Positions 46,430-54,468 of a stretch of DNA of 64,000 nt are shown here, piece by piece; positions within the stretch are counted from its first letter, which is position 1, and each line of letters opens with the position of its first letter. Source of the DNA: CAWDBV01 sp963800705 (GTDB lineage Bacteria > Actinomycetota > Thermoleophilia > Solirubrobacterales > 70-9); the NCBI GenBank assembly GCA_963800705.1, contig CAWDBV010000003.1:124001-188000 (forward strand), in the 5' to 3' direction. The notes beneath the pieces are model-generated. The model was given only the letters and a program-made list of their open reading frames with translations. It made no database searches and was not told where the DNA came from. Both the position numbers and the translations under genes were made by a program.

Positions 46430-47362
46430 CTAGGCAGGGCCGGCGAGCAGCCGCTCGCGGAGCTTGTCGCGGTCGGGTTCCGCGGCCGGAGTCGTCTCGA
46501 TGAAGTCGAGCAGCAGGTCGACGAAGCGCTCGGGCTCGTCGAGGTGGGGGAAGTGGCCGCGGCCCTCGAAGACCTCGAGCCGGCTGCCCGGGGCAAGTTC
46601 TTTCGCGGCCTTGCCGTGCACGAGCGGGATGATCGGGTCGCGATCTCCCCAGATGAACAGCGTCGGCACCTCCTCCATCAGGTAGAGGCGGTCTGTCGCG
46701 TTGATCTTCTGTCCGCCCGGGCTGAGTATCAGGCGTACGGTGCGCAGGAAGGCTTCGCGGTGCTCGGCGTCGCCGAGCGAGGAGATCCCACGCGCGATCT
46801 CCTTCACCTCGGCGCCAGGCGGGAGGTTGAAGCGCTCGAGTGTGCGCCCGACCCAGGCGCCGGCCTTGGCGAGCCGCTGCGAGCCGATCACCCTGATCAC
46901 CGGGTCGGCGCCGGGCAGCGTCGCCGAGCGGAGCAGCGGGCTCACCTCGCGGCCGAGCCCGCCGGTGTCGATCAGAACGAGCCGCTCGACCAGCTCGGGG
47001 AACTGGTAGGCGAACTGCATCGCGATCCCGCCGCCGAGCGAGTGCCCGACCACGGTGACCCGCTCGCGCTCGGTGTAGAGCGCGGCGAGCAGGTCGCGGA
47101 TCACGCAGGCGTGTGCGCCGAGCGAATGGTCGCCGCGGTGGCGCTCGGAGAGCCCGTGCCCGGGCATGTCGGGGGCGATCGCGCCGTGGCCCCGGCCGGC
47201 GAGCTCCTCGAGGATCGGCTCCCAGGTCGCCGACTCGTTGGTGATCCCGTGGATGAGCAGGATGCCGGGCTCCTCGCCGGCGATCCGGTAGCTCAGCCGG
47301 CGCCCGTGCAGGGACTGGCTGCGAAGCTCGACCGAAAGCTGTTCAGTGTCTGCGATCAGCAC
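46430..47362 (-). CDS. Alpha/beta hydrolase
   Basis: About 310 residues from the GTG at 47360-47362; a longer reading to 47410 would cover the operator. GILLIHGITNESATWEPIL, APDMPGHGLSERHRGDHSLG, nucleophile elbow VVGHSLGGGIAMQFA, LFIWGDRDPIIPL (Asp) and VFEGRGHFPHLDEP (His) give a complete triad. It probably acts on a lipid ester or acyl-CoA intermediate given the dehydrogenase and thiolase around it. It diverges from the thiolase across a shared operator region. Confidence 0.83.
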   Translation of the reverse strand: MLIADTEQLSVELRSQSLHGRRLSYRIAGEEPGILLIHGITNESATWEPILEELAGRGHGAIAPDMPGHGLSERHRGDHSLGAHACVIRDLLAALYTERERVTVVGHSLGGGIAMQFAYQFPELVERLVLIDTGGLGREVSPLLRSATLPGADPVIRVIGSQRLAKAGAWVGRTLERFNLPPGAEVKEIARGISSLGDAEHREAFLRTVRLILSPGGQKINATDRLYLMEEVPTLFIWGDRDPIIPLVHGKAAKELAPGSRLEVFEGRGHFPHLDEPERFVDLLLDFIETTPAAEPDRDKLRERLLAGPA

Positions 47363-47388
47363 GGCGCGACACGATACGCTGCCGCGGC

Positions 47389-47412
47389 GACTGGCCGACC
47401 AGCCAGTCAATC
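47389..47412. promoter_or_regulatory. Palindromic operator between hydrolase and thiolase genes
   Basis: Perfect inverted repeat GACTGGC-N6-GCCAGTC (47389-47408) followed by AATC. The same 23-base pattern (ACTGGCYGACYRRCCAGTCAATC) occurs upstream of the acyl-CoA dehydrogenase at 54413-54435. A TATAGT box (47416-47421) follows immediately. It looks like a TetR-family site that controls both divergent genes. Confidence 0.65.
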
Positions 47413-47459
47413 CGTTATAGTTTCATCAAGCAACTAATTCGACCAGGAGGTCAGCTCAG

Positions 47460-48647
47460 GTGGCAAGCAACGGGAACTTTCAGGGCCGCGAGGCCGTAAT
47501 CGTCGAAGCGGTCCGCACGCCCGTCGGGCGCGGGCACGAGGAGAAGGGCTACTACAAGGACACCCATCCCAGCACCCTCCTCGCCACCACCTACAAGGAG
47601 CTGATCGACCGGGCGGGCATCGAGCCCTCCGAGGTCGAGGACGTCGTTGCCGGCTGCGTGCAGCAGTTCGGCGAGCAGGCGATCAACATCGGCCGCAACG
47701 CCTGGCTCGAGGCCGGGCTCCCGATCGAGACCCCGGCGACCACCGTCGACCGCCAGTGCGGATCGGCGCAGCAGGCCGTCAACTTTGCCGGCGCGCTCGT
47801 CGCCTCCGGCGTCCACGACGCGGTGATCGGCGGCGGTGTCGAGCACATGGGCCACATCTCGTTCGCCGACAGCGCCGCCGTCATGGACGAGCACGGTTTC
47901 GCCTTCTCACCGCAGCTGCTCGAGAAGTACAACCTCGTTCCGCAGGGCCTCTCGGCGGAGATGATCGCCGACAAGTGGGAGATTCCCCGCTCCGAGCTCG
48001 ACGAGCTCGCCCTCGACTCGCACCGCAAGGCCGCGCAGGCCACCGACGAGGGCCGCTTCGAGCGCGAGATGGTCCCGATGAAGGTCAACGGCGACACCTA
48101 CGTCACCGACCAGGGCATCCGCCCGCCGACCGACGAGAGCGCCGAGAAGCTCGCCTCGCTGAAGCCGGCCTTCAAGGACGACGGCAAGATCACCGCCGGC
48201 AACTCCTCGCAGGTCTCCGACGGTGCCGCGGCGGTTCTCGTCACGACGCCCGAGAAGGCGAAGGAGCTCGGCCTGAAGCCGCGCGCCAAGATCGTCGACC
48301 AGACCACGGTCGGCGTCGACCCGGTGATCATGCTCACCGGCCCGATCCCCGCGACCCAGAAGCTGCTCGAGCGAAACGGGATGAAGATGGACGACATCGA
48401 CCTGATCGAGATCAACGAGGCGTTCGCCTCGGTGGTCGCGGCCTGGCAGCGCGAGCTCGAGCCCGACATGGACCGGGTCAACGTCAACGGCGGCGCGATC
48501 GCGATCGGCCACCCGCTCGGCTCGACCGGCGCGCGCCTGATCACGACGCTGCTCCACGAGATGGAGCGCTCCGACAAGGAGACCGGCCTCGTGACGATGT
48601 GCTGCGGCGGCGGCCTCGGCACCGGAACGCTGATCCAGCGCGTTTAG
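47460..48647 (+). CDS. Acetyl-CoA acetyltransferase / 3-ketoacyl-CoA thiolase (FadA5-like)
   Basis: 395 residues, GTG start after AGGAGG. Thiolase motifs: active-site Cys in TTVDRQCGSAQQAVNFA (about 98), GGGVEHMGHI, NGGAIAIGHPLGSTGARL (His) and the C-terminal CCGGGLGTGTLIQ (Cys). It cleaves 3-ketoacyl-CoA with CoA. The HMGHI segment and length recall steroid-degrading thiolases, though this is uncertain. Preceded by the shared operator. Confidence 0.92.
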   Translation: MASNGNFQGREAVIVEAVRTPVGRGHEEKGYYKDTHPSTLLATTYKELIDRAGIEPSEVEDVVAGCVQQFGEQAINIGRNAWLEAGLPIETPATTVDRQCGSAQQAVNFAGALVASGVHDAVIGGGVEHMGHISFADSAAVMDEHGFAFSPQLLEKYNLVPQGLSAEMIADKWEIPRSELDELALDSHRKAAQATDEGRFEREMVPMKVNGDTYVTDQGIRPPTDESAEKLASLKPAFKDDGKITAGNSSQVSDGAAAVLVTTPEKAKELGLKPRAKIVDQTTVGVDPVIMLTGPIPATQKLLERNGMKMDDIDLIEINEAFASVVAAWQRELEPDMDRVNVNGGAIAIGHPLGSTGARLITTLLHEMERSDKETGLVTMCCGGGLGTGTLIQRV

Positions 48648-48670
48648 GTCCCGCCGATCGACAATCCGGT

Positions 48671-48694
48671 GTGCCCGTGCTCACATGCGGGCAC
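48671..48694 (+). terminator. Hairpin after the thiolase gene
   Basis: Inverted repeat GTGCCCG / CGGGCAC with a 10-base loop that can pair further (TG/CA), 23 bases after the thiolase stop. No T-run. Confidence 0.55.
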
Positions 48695-48752
48695 CGCAGA
48701 GTCGTGTAGGCTTCTACCTCAGTATTTGGTAAGCAACCGAGGGGGTACGGAG

Positions 48753-50300
48753 ATGGCTGGCAGGGCACGTCTGACGATCGCATTGCTGACCGCGGCACTG
48801 GCCGCCCTGCTCGCGCCCGCGGGCGCGTCGGCGGCGCCCGACGACCTGATCTTCGACCAGTGCATCGCCAAGAACCCCGTCGACGTTTGCATAACCACGG
48901 GGGGTGGAGCGCTGGACGGCGCTTCGGACGTTGCCACCTACGCAGCAAGCCACGTCTACGCAGTCTCCGACACGGACGACTCAATCACCGCCTACAGCCG
49001 CGACCCGGTCACGGGTCGGCTGTCGCTGGTCAATTCGGTCACGGGGAGCTTCCTCGATGGTGCCAACGGCGTCGCGGTCAGCGATGACGGGACGAGCGTC
49101 TACGTGACCGCTTCCGGCGCCAGCTCCTTGACCGAGCTCACCCGCAACACGGGAACAGGAGGGGTCAGCTTCGATCACTGCTACGCGGTGACGACGCTCA
49201 GCGGCGCCTGCACCGGCAATTTCGCGCTTTCACTCGTCCGCGATCTCGCGATAAGCCCCAGCGGCAAGAGCGTCTATGCGGTCGCCTCGGGCGACAGCTC
49301 GATCGTCCACTTCCGCCGCGACAACGCCGGGGGCGGGACCAACGGTGATCTAACCCACGCGGGCTGTCTGAAGAGCACCGGCCCCGCGGGCCTGTGCCTG
49401 ACCGGGTTCCCCTCGCTCGAGGGCGCTTCGGCGGTCACCGTGAGCTATTTCGGCGAGAGCGTCTACGTGGTCGCCGGCGATGCTCTGCACGTCGCCCCGC
49501 CGGCGGCCGACGCGATCACGGTCTTCCTCCGCGACAACGCTGATCCGGGCGAGGGCGACATCGCTTTCGACGGCTGCTTGGCGAAGTCCACGGTCGGGGG
49601 CGCCTGCATCGCGGTACCCGCCATGGACGGCGCCGAGGGGGTCGTCACCAGCGGCCTCGACGGCAGCAACGTCTACGTCGCCTCGCACGAGGACGATGCG
49701 CTGGTCCAGCTGTCGAGGGTGCCGTCCGGGGCGAACACCGGCGACATCGGCTTCGTCGGCTGCCTCGCGAAGACGACCGTCGGCGGCGCCTGCTTCGCCA
49801 CCGGCACCGGCCTCGACGGCGCCCGTGACGTTGCGATGGGCATCACCGGCGACGGCGTCTACGTCGCCTCCGACGAGGACGGCTCGATCTCGCAGTTCTC
49901 CCGCGACACGACCAACGGCAATATCGCTGCGACGTCGTGCTTCGCCGGCGGCATCGGCGGCGCCAGCCTCGGCCTCGGACGGTTCGGGCTCTTCGGCGCC
50001 ACCGGGATCGCCGCAAAGCAGATGTCCGGTGGCCCGGACAGCGTCTACGTCGCCTCCCGGCACTCGGATGCGGTCTCGCATTTCTATCCCGATCCGGCCG
50101 GCGCGGGAAGCTGCGGCCCCTCTACCGGCGGCGGCGGCGGTGGTGGCGGCGGTGGCGGCGGAGCGGGCGGCTCAACCGCGCCCGGCAGCTCCTCGACGAG
50201 CAGGCCGGGTGGCGGCTCGGGCGCCGCCAAGTGCAAGAAGAAGAAGCGCAAGGGCAAGAAAAAGAAGAAGTGCAAGCGGAAGAAACGGCGCCGCCGTTAG
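48753..50300 (+). CDS. Secreted beta-propeller (lactonase-like) protein with Cys/Lys C-terminal tail
   Basis: 515 residues from the ATG at 48753. Signal peptide 1-27 (LTAALAALLAPAGASAA). Repeats of about 60 residues with V-Y-V-A-S-x-x-D-x-S-I-x-x-F-x-R-x-x-x-x-G form the blades of a 7-bladed YVTN/lactonase-type propeller. Cysteine pairs occur between repeats (FDGCLAKSTVGGACI, FVGCLAKTTVGGACF). A Gly11-type run and Ser/Pro linker lead to a tail of about 25 residues with two Cys and 20 Lys/Arg (KCKKKKRKGKKKKKCKRKK). It is the longest of the four Cys-tailed proteins here. Confidence 0.82.
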   Translation: MAGRARLTIALLTAALAALLAPAGASAAPDDLIFDQCIAKNPVDVCITTGGGALDGASDVATYAASHVYAVSDTDDSITAYSRDPVTGRLSLVNSVTGSFLDGANGVAVSDDGTSVYVTASGASSLTELTRNTGTGGVSFDHCYAVTTLSGACTGNFALSLVRDLAISPSGKSVYAVASGDSSIVHFRRDNAGGGTNGDLTHAGCLKSTGPAGLCLTGFPSLEGASAVTVSYFGESVYVVAGDALHVAPPAADAITVFLRDNADPGEGDIAFDGCLAKSTVGGACIAVPAMDGAEGVVTSGLDGSNVYVASHEDDALVQLSRVPSGANTGDIGFVGCLAKTTVGGACFATGTGLDGARDVAMGITGDGVYVASDEDGSISQFSRDTTNGNIAATSCFAGGIGGASLGLGRFGLFGATGIAAKQMSGGPDSVYVASRHSDAVSHFYPDPAGAGSCGPSTGGGGGGGGGGGGAGGSTAPGSSSTSRPGGGSGAAKCKKKKRKGKKKKKCKRKKRRRR

Positions 50301-50319
50301 GCCGCCGCCCGCGGCGGCG

Positions 50320-50817
50320 TTGTTCGCACTCGCACTCTCAGTCGCCCCGCTGGCCACTGCCTGCGGGGGCGATGAATCGGTCTCCGTAGATGAGTCGGCG
50401 CTCACCCCGAGCCGCTCCGACTACGTGCTCGAAGCCGACCGCGTCTGCTCGCGCTACGAGGACCGGCTCGAGCAGGAGACCGAATCGCGTTTCGCGCTCG
50501 GGCCGAACGACGTCCGGATCGAGGGCTCGAAGATCATCTTCAAGCCGGGCCGAAAGCCACCGGAGGCCGAGATCGAGGCATTCGCGACGGAGTCCGGGAT
50601 TCCGTTGCTCGAGAAGCAGGTGAGCGACCTGCGTGCGCTCACCCCGCCCGCGGGCGAGGACACGCAGGTGACCGCGATCTACGACGCTGCCCAGACCGGC
50701 GTCGACGGGCTGCGCGCCGACCCGGTCGTGCTCGGCGACCAGGCACGCGCACGGGCGCTGTTCGCCGACTCGACCCGGCTCGCGCGCGCCTACGGGATGA
50801 ACGTCTGCGGGCTCTAG
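50320..50817 (+). CDS. Lipoprotein, unknown function (paralogue of next gene)
   Basis: 165 residues from a TTG start. A hydrophobic signal ends in the lipobox LATAC|GG. The mature part has SDYVLEADRVCSRYEDRLEQE, ALTPPAGEDTQV and ends near MNVCGL. It matches the next lipoprotein in order: early Cys in [AE]-E/D-x-x-C, LTPP motif, late Cys. Probably a disulfide between the two Cys. The start codon is weak; no better one is in frame. 19 bases after the propeller gene. Confidence 0.62.
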   Translation: MFALALSVAPLATACGGDESVSVDESALTPSRSDYVLEADRVCSRYEDRLEQETESRFALGPNDVRIEGSKIIFKPGRKPPEAEIEAFATESGIPLLEKQVSDLRALTPPAGEDTQVTAIYDAAQTGVDGLRADPVVLGDQARARALFADSTRLARAYGMNVCGL

Positions 50818-50849
50818 AGGGCTCTGACCCCTCGATAGAGTCCGCAGCG

Positions 50850-51356
50850 ATGAAGCCGAAGCTGACGCTGCTCGTCTGCCTGCTGCTCGGCGCCGGGCTG
50901 CTCGCCGGCTGCGGCGGCGACGATGAGGAAGACCCCGACAGCGGCAGCACCGACGCGCTGAGCAGGGAGGAGTTCGACACCCGGGCGGAGGAGATCTGCG
51001 CCGGGGCGAAGGAGGAGATCTCGTCGGTGACCGCCGACCTTCGACAGAGGATGGGGGAGGACTCGACCAAGATCCCGGAGCTCTTCAAGGAGCTGTTCAC
51101 CTCGGTGGCGCCGATCGTTCGCGACACAATGAATGAGCTCGGCACCCTGACCCCGCCCGAGGACCTCGAGCAAACCCTCGACGACTTCGTAGCGCAGGCG
51201 AACGAGGCCGCCGACCAGCTCGAGGCCGACCCGGCGAAGCTCGCCAAGCAGGCGCTCGGTGGCGAGAACCCGTTCCCCGAGCTCGAGCAGCTCGGGACCG
51301 AGCTCGGGCTCCAGGACTGCGTCCAACTCGACGGCGGGGCCGGCGACGGCGGCTAA
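50850..51356 (+). CDS. Lipoprotein, unknown function (paralogue of previous gene)
   Basis: 168 residues. Signal and lipobox: LTLLVCLLLGAGLLAGC|GG. FDTRAEEICAGAKEEIS, LGTLTPPEDLEQTLDDF and LGLQDCVQLDG repeat the early Cys, LTPP and late Cys pattern of the upstream gene. Helix-rich, acidic. No family recognised; tandem duplication is likely. Its 3' end overlaps the longest reading of the AlkA-like gene. Confidence 0.68.
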   Translation: MKPKLTLLVCLLLGAGLLAGCGGDDEEDPDSGSTDALSREEFDTRAEEICAGAKEEISSVTADLRQRMGEDSTKIPELFKELFTSVAPIVRDTMNELGTLTPPEDLEQTLDDFVAQANEAADQLEADPAKLAKQALGGENPFPELEQLGTELGLQDCVQLDGGAGDGG

Positions 51357-51978
51357 AGCCACCAGGGGCGTCGAATCCGATCTCGCCGGCGCCGATCCCG
51401 TGATCGCCCGGCTGATCGACGACGGCGGGCCGCTGAGCGGCGACGAGGACCGCCGCGGGCTGGTCGCCGACCCGTATCAGGCGCTGCTCCGCGCGGTGGT
51501 CGGCCAGCAGCTCTCGACCAAGGCCGCCCACTCGATCAACGAGAAGCTGGTCGCGACGCTCGGCGGCGGCGTCCCCTCGCCGAAGAAGATCCTCGAGGCC
51601 GACCCGCAGGACCTCCGCGACGCCGGGCTCTCGTGGCCGAAGGTCTCCTACGTCCGCGACCTCGCCGAGCACGTCGACGACGACGAGCTCGACCTCGCCA
51701 AGATCGCCGAGCTCGGCGACGAAGAGGTGGTCGAGGAGCTCACCCGGGTGAAGGGGGTCGGGCGCTGGACCGCGGAGATGTTCCTGATCTTCCACCTCGG
51801 CCGTCCCGACGTGCTCCCGGTCGGCGACCTCGGGATTCGCAAGGCGGCGCAGCTCGCCTACGAGCTCGAGGAGCTGCCCGAGCCCGAAGAGCTCGAGCAG
51901 ATCGCCGAGCCGTGGCGCCCTCACCGCACGCTCGCCTGCCTCTACCTGTGGCGCTCGCTCCACAACACGCCCTCATGA
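51259..51978 (+). CDS. DNA-3-methyladenine glycosylase, AlkA-like (start uncertain)
   Basis: Helix-hairpin-helix GPD glycosylase that removes alkylated bases. DPYQALLRAVVGQQLSTKAAHSINEKL, then ELTRVKGVGRWTAEMFLIFHLGRPDVLPVGDLGIRKA contains the HhH (KGVGRWTAEM) and the catalytic Asp (VGDLG). The end reads WRPHRTLACLYLWRSL. Homologous-looking sequence starts near 51375. A GTG at 51259 gives 239 residues but its first part is a shadow of the lipoprotein; a GTG at 51400 is shorter. Neither is convincing. Confidence 0.85.
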   Translation: MARTRSPSSSSSGPSSGSRTASNSTAGPATAAKATRGVESDLAGADPVIARLIDDGGPLSGDEDRRGLVADPYQALLRAVVGQQLSTKAAHSINEKLVATLGGGVPSPKKILEADPQDLRDAGLSWPKVSYVRDLAEHVDDDELDLAKIAELGDEEVVEELTRVKGVGRWTAEMFLIFHLGRPDVLPVGDLGIRKAAQLAYELEELPEPEELEQIAEPWRPHRTLACLYLWRSLHNTPS

Positions 51979-52003
51979 GCGCACCGGGCTTTCACGCGCC
52001 TGG

Positions 52004-52675
52004 TCAGGTGCCGACCTTGCGTGCCAGCGCTTCGATCTCCTCATAGCCCTCGATCGCCGGCCCGTGGCCGGGCAGCGAGATCGCCGGTTTCAGGTCAGCG
52101 AGCTTGCGGATTGAGCGGCGGTTCTCGGGGATGTCGACGGTGAAGATCGTCGGCGGCTCGCGGACGCCGGAGCGGGTCGTCCCGTAGGTCATGTTGCGGA
52201 CCACGTCGCCGCAGATCGCGACCCGGTCGGCCTCGCGCCAGAAGATCACTTCGCCGCGGGCGTGACCCGGCGCGTGGATGACCTTGAACCCGGCGATCTC
52301 GTCACCCTCGGCGAACGGTTGGTCGACTTTGTGCGGCGGGCCCTCCATCGTGCGGTGGATGATCCGGTTGATCGGGTTGCCGCGGTGGGCCTCCTGCACC
52401 GGGCGGCGACCCTCCATGCCGTCCACGTCGTCGACGTGACAGGCGAGCGGGATGCCGTATTGCTCGCAGACGACCTTCGCGCAGCCCTGATGGTCGGGGT
52501 GGACGTGGGTGAGCGCGAGCAGGCTGAGATCGCGGTCCTCGGTCTGCTTCATGATCCTGCCCTTGTCGAGCTTCGCGCCGGCGTCGATCAGCACGTCGCC
52601 GGCGACGTAGACGTTGACGAGCGGGCGCGGGACAACGTCCTTGAGTCGCCAGACGCCTTCGGCCACTTGCTTCAT
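52004..52675 (-). CDS. Metallo-beta-lactamase fold hydrolase
   Basis: 223 residues. LLALTHVHPDHQGCAK contains the HxHxDH zinc site; HAPGHARGEVIFW, ICGDVVRNM and SLPGHGPAI provide the other ligands. This is the glyoxalase II-like branch. Cytoplasmic, substrate unknown. Its ATG overlaps the stop of the previous small gene by ATGA. Confidence 0.85.
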   Translation of the reverse strand: MKQVAEGVWRLKDVVPRPLVNVYVAGDVLIDAGAKLDKGRIMKQTEDRDLSLLALTHVHPDHQGCAKVVCEQYGIPLACHVDDVDGMEGRRPVQEAHRGNPINRIIHRTMEGPPHKVDQPFAEGDEIAGFKVIHAPGHARGEVIFWREADRVAICGDVVRNMTYGTTRSGVREPPTIFTVDIPENRRSIRKLADLKPAISLPGHGPAIEGYEEIEALARKVGT

Positions 52676-52962
52676 GGGCTCTCCTCCTCGGAGTTAGGTT
52701 CACGTGCATCGGGTTCGTCGGCGAGTGGATCTGGCCCCGGCCCGCGCGGGTCGCCGCTGTGGCGGGCGAGCTCCTCGAGCCGGACGATCTCCTGCTCTCC
52801 GAAGTCGCGAGTCGGGTGTCCCTCCGGGAGCCGCTCGATCAGCTTCCTGATCCGGTTTCTGACTTGGAGCGCGAAGTGCGGGGTGGCGGGGCCGGCGAGC
52901 GCGCGGATGTCCTCCACGGTCGGCTCGCGGCTGAGGCGATCGGGACGCTCTGCTTCGCTCAC
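52672..52962 (-). CDS. Small charged protein, unknown function
   Basis: 96 residues, GTG start overlapping the stop of the CWB2 gene (GTGA). A helical core with PTVEDIRALAGPATPHFALQVRNRIRKLIERL and HPTRDFGEQEIVRLEELARHSG and a Pro/Asp/Glu-rich end. No family recognised. Sandwiched with 4-base overlaps on both sides, so it is translated together with both neighbours. Confidence 0.7.
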   Translation of the reverse strand: MSEAERPDRLSREPTVEDIRALAGPATPHFALQVRNRIRKLIERLPEGHPTRDFGEQEIVRLEELARHSGDPRGPGPDPLADEPDAREPNSEEESP

Positions 52963-54326
52963 GGCTGCGCCCCGGTCGTGGTGCCGGTTGTCGCCGTCCC
53001 GGTCGTGCCGGTCGTGTCGTCGGGCGCCGTGTCGTCCGGCTTCGCCGGCGGCTGCGGCGCCGGCTCGGCCTCCGGCCCGACCGGCCCGCTCGGCAGCTGC
53101 GGCGCCCCCGTGCCCTGCCCCGCGGCCCCGCCGACCTGGACGAGCTCGGCGAGCTCGTCGATCTCGGCCTGCATCGGTCCCGAGATCGCGTCGGCGCCCC
53201 CGATCAGCCACACGTGGTTGTAGAGCGCGCGCGTCGGGTCGTCGCTGTAGCCGGGCTTGATGCCCTGGAGGTACCCCGCCAGCGGCGCCGGGAGCTGTTC
53301 CGCCTCCTCGGTGAGCAGCAGCGGCCCGTAACTCCCGCCCGCCGAAAGCGACGCCGCGGCGCCCGCGTCCGCCGGGTGCGCGGTGTTGGCGACCACGAGC
53401 CCGTGGCCGGGATCGGTGATGTTCCACCCGAACGAGGAGTCGGAATAGCGCGCGAACTCGATCGCATTCGTGACCGGGTCCTCGCCGGCGATCCGGCGCA
53501 CCCCCGGCATGGCCTTCTCGACCTCGCTCAGCGCCTTTTCAGAGATCACCGACTCCGGCCCCAATATGTAGGCCGCGGCGCCCTTGTGCGCGTTCAGCGC
53601 TTCGAGGGTGGGTGCCGGCACCGAGTCGCGGCCGACGAACAGCACCGGGTCCCCGGAGCGCGCCGCCCATGCCGCGGCGGGCATCGCAAAGCCGGGCTCT
53701 TCCTCGCTGACCAGGAGAACGTGCTCGGCCGCGGTGCCGGTGAGCCGCTGGCGGAGCTTGTCGATCTCGGCGGCGAGCGTCGCGGGGTCGTCCCCTTCGA
53801 CCGGGGTCGCGTCGAGCCCCGCCGGCAGCGCGACCTCGCCGAGCGAGTACACGGCGGCGTCGGCGGGCCCCGACCCGCCCTCGGGCTCGAGAACTTCGAG
53901 CGCCTCTTCTGTCGGGCCGGGAACAGACCCCGACTCGCTGAGCAGGATCGGGAGGTTGAGCGGCGCCGCGGCGAGCGAGGCAGCGGCGACCCCGGCCTGC
54001 CAGTCAGTGGCGGGCGCAATCGCGACCGCCTCGATCGGCTGTTCGCCGCCGAAGCGTGGATGGGTGGCGAGCGCGACCTCGGCCGCCCGTGCGGCGGCGT
54101 CCGAGCCCTCGATCCGCGAGGTGTTGCGGGTCACCGGGAGCGGGGGTGAGGCCTTCGCGGCACCGGAGCCGCCCTCGCCTGCCTCCCCCCCGGACTCTGA
54201 CTCCGAGACCGTGACCGGGGCGGTGTCGGATCCGCATCCCGCACCCACGGCCGCCATCAGGCCCAGAAGCGCCAAAAAAGCCGCCGCGAGGGCAGCCGAA
54301 TTCGTGCGTGGCCGGGCACGAGGCAC
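52959..54326 (-). CDS. Cell wall-binding repeat 2 (CWB2)-like lipoprotein
   Basis: 455 residues. Signal and lipobox LLGLMAAVGAGC|GS. Three repeats of the CWB2 type: RIEGSDAAARAAEVALATHP, with DPVLFVGRDSVPAPTLEAL and YILGPESVISEKALSEVEK, and VRRIAGEDPVTNAIEFAR. The family binds anionic wall polymers. A Pro/Thr-rich C-terminus ends the protein. It heads a three-gene operon with the small protein and the MBL hydrolase. It diverges from the acyl-CoA dehydrogenase. Confidence 0.8.
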   Translation of the reverse strand: MPRARPRTNSAALAAAFLALLGLMAAVGAGCGSDTAPVTVSESESGGEAGEGGSGAAKASPPLPVTRNTSRIEGSDAAARAAEVALATHPRFGGEQPIEAVAIAPATDWQAGVAAASLAAAPLNLPILLSESGSVPGPTEEALEVLEPEGGSGPADAAVYSLGEVALPAGLDATPVEGDDPATLAAEIDKLRQRLTGTAAEHVLLVSEEEPGFAMPAAAWAARSGDPVLFVGRDSVPAPTLEALNAHKGAAAYILGPESVISEKALSEVEKAMPGVRRIAGEDPVTNAIEFARYSDSSFGWNITDPGHGLVVANTAHPADAGAAASLSAGGSYGPLLLTEEAEQLPAPLAGYLQGIKPGYSDDPTRALYNHVWLIGGADAISGPMQAEIDELAELVQVGGAAGQGTGAPQLPSGPVGPEAEPAPQPPAKPDDTAPDDTTGTTGTATTGTTTGAQP

Positions 54327-54412
54327 GCGAGAAACCTACCTGCATGACGGCATCTGCTCCGCTTCGCGTCCGGGAATCCCGTTCGGACCCGACCATCTGG
54401 AAGATCGGATAA

Positions 54413-54435
54413 ACTGGCTGACTGACCAGTCAATC
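54413..54435. promoter_or_regulatory. Palindromic operator upstream of acyl-CoA dehydrogenase
   Basis: Contains the 14-base palindrome TGACTG-AC-CAGTCA (54419-54432) within ACTGGC...CCAGTCAATC, matching the site at 47389-47412 at about 19 of 23 positions. GATAAACT just upstream may contain a -10 element, so a bound repressor would block initiation. A TetR-family fatty-acid regulator is the likely binder. Confidence 0.68.
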
Positions 54436-54468
54436 AACCGGCGTAACGCCCGGAGGGACAGACAGAAA

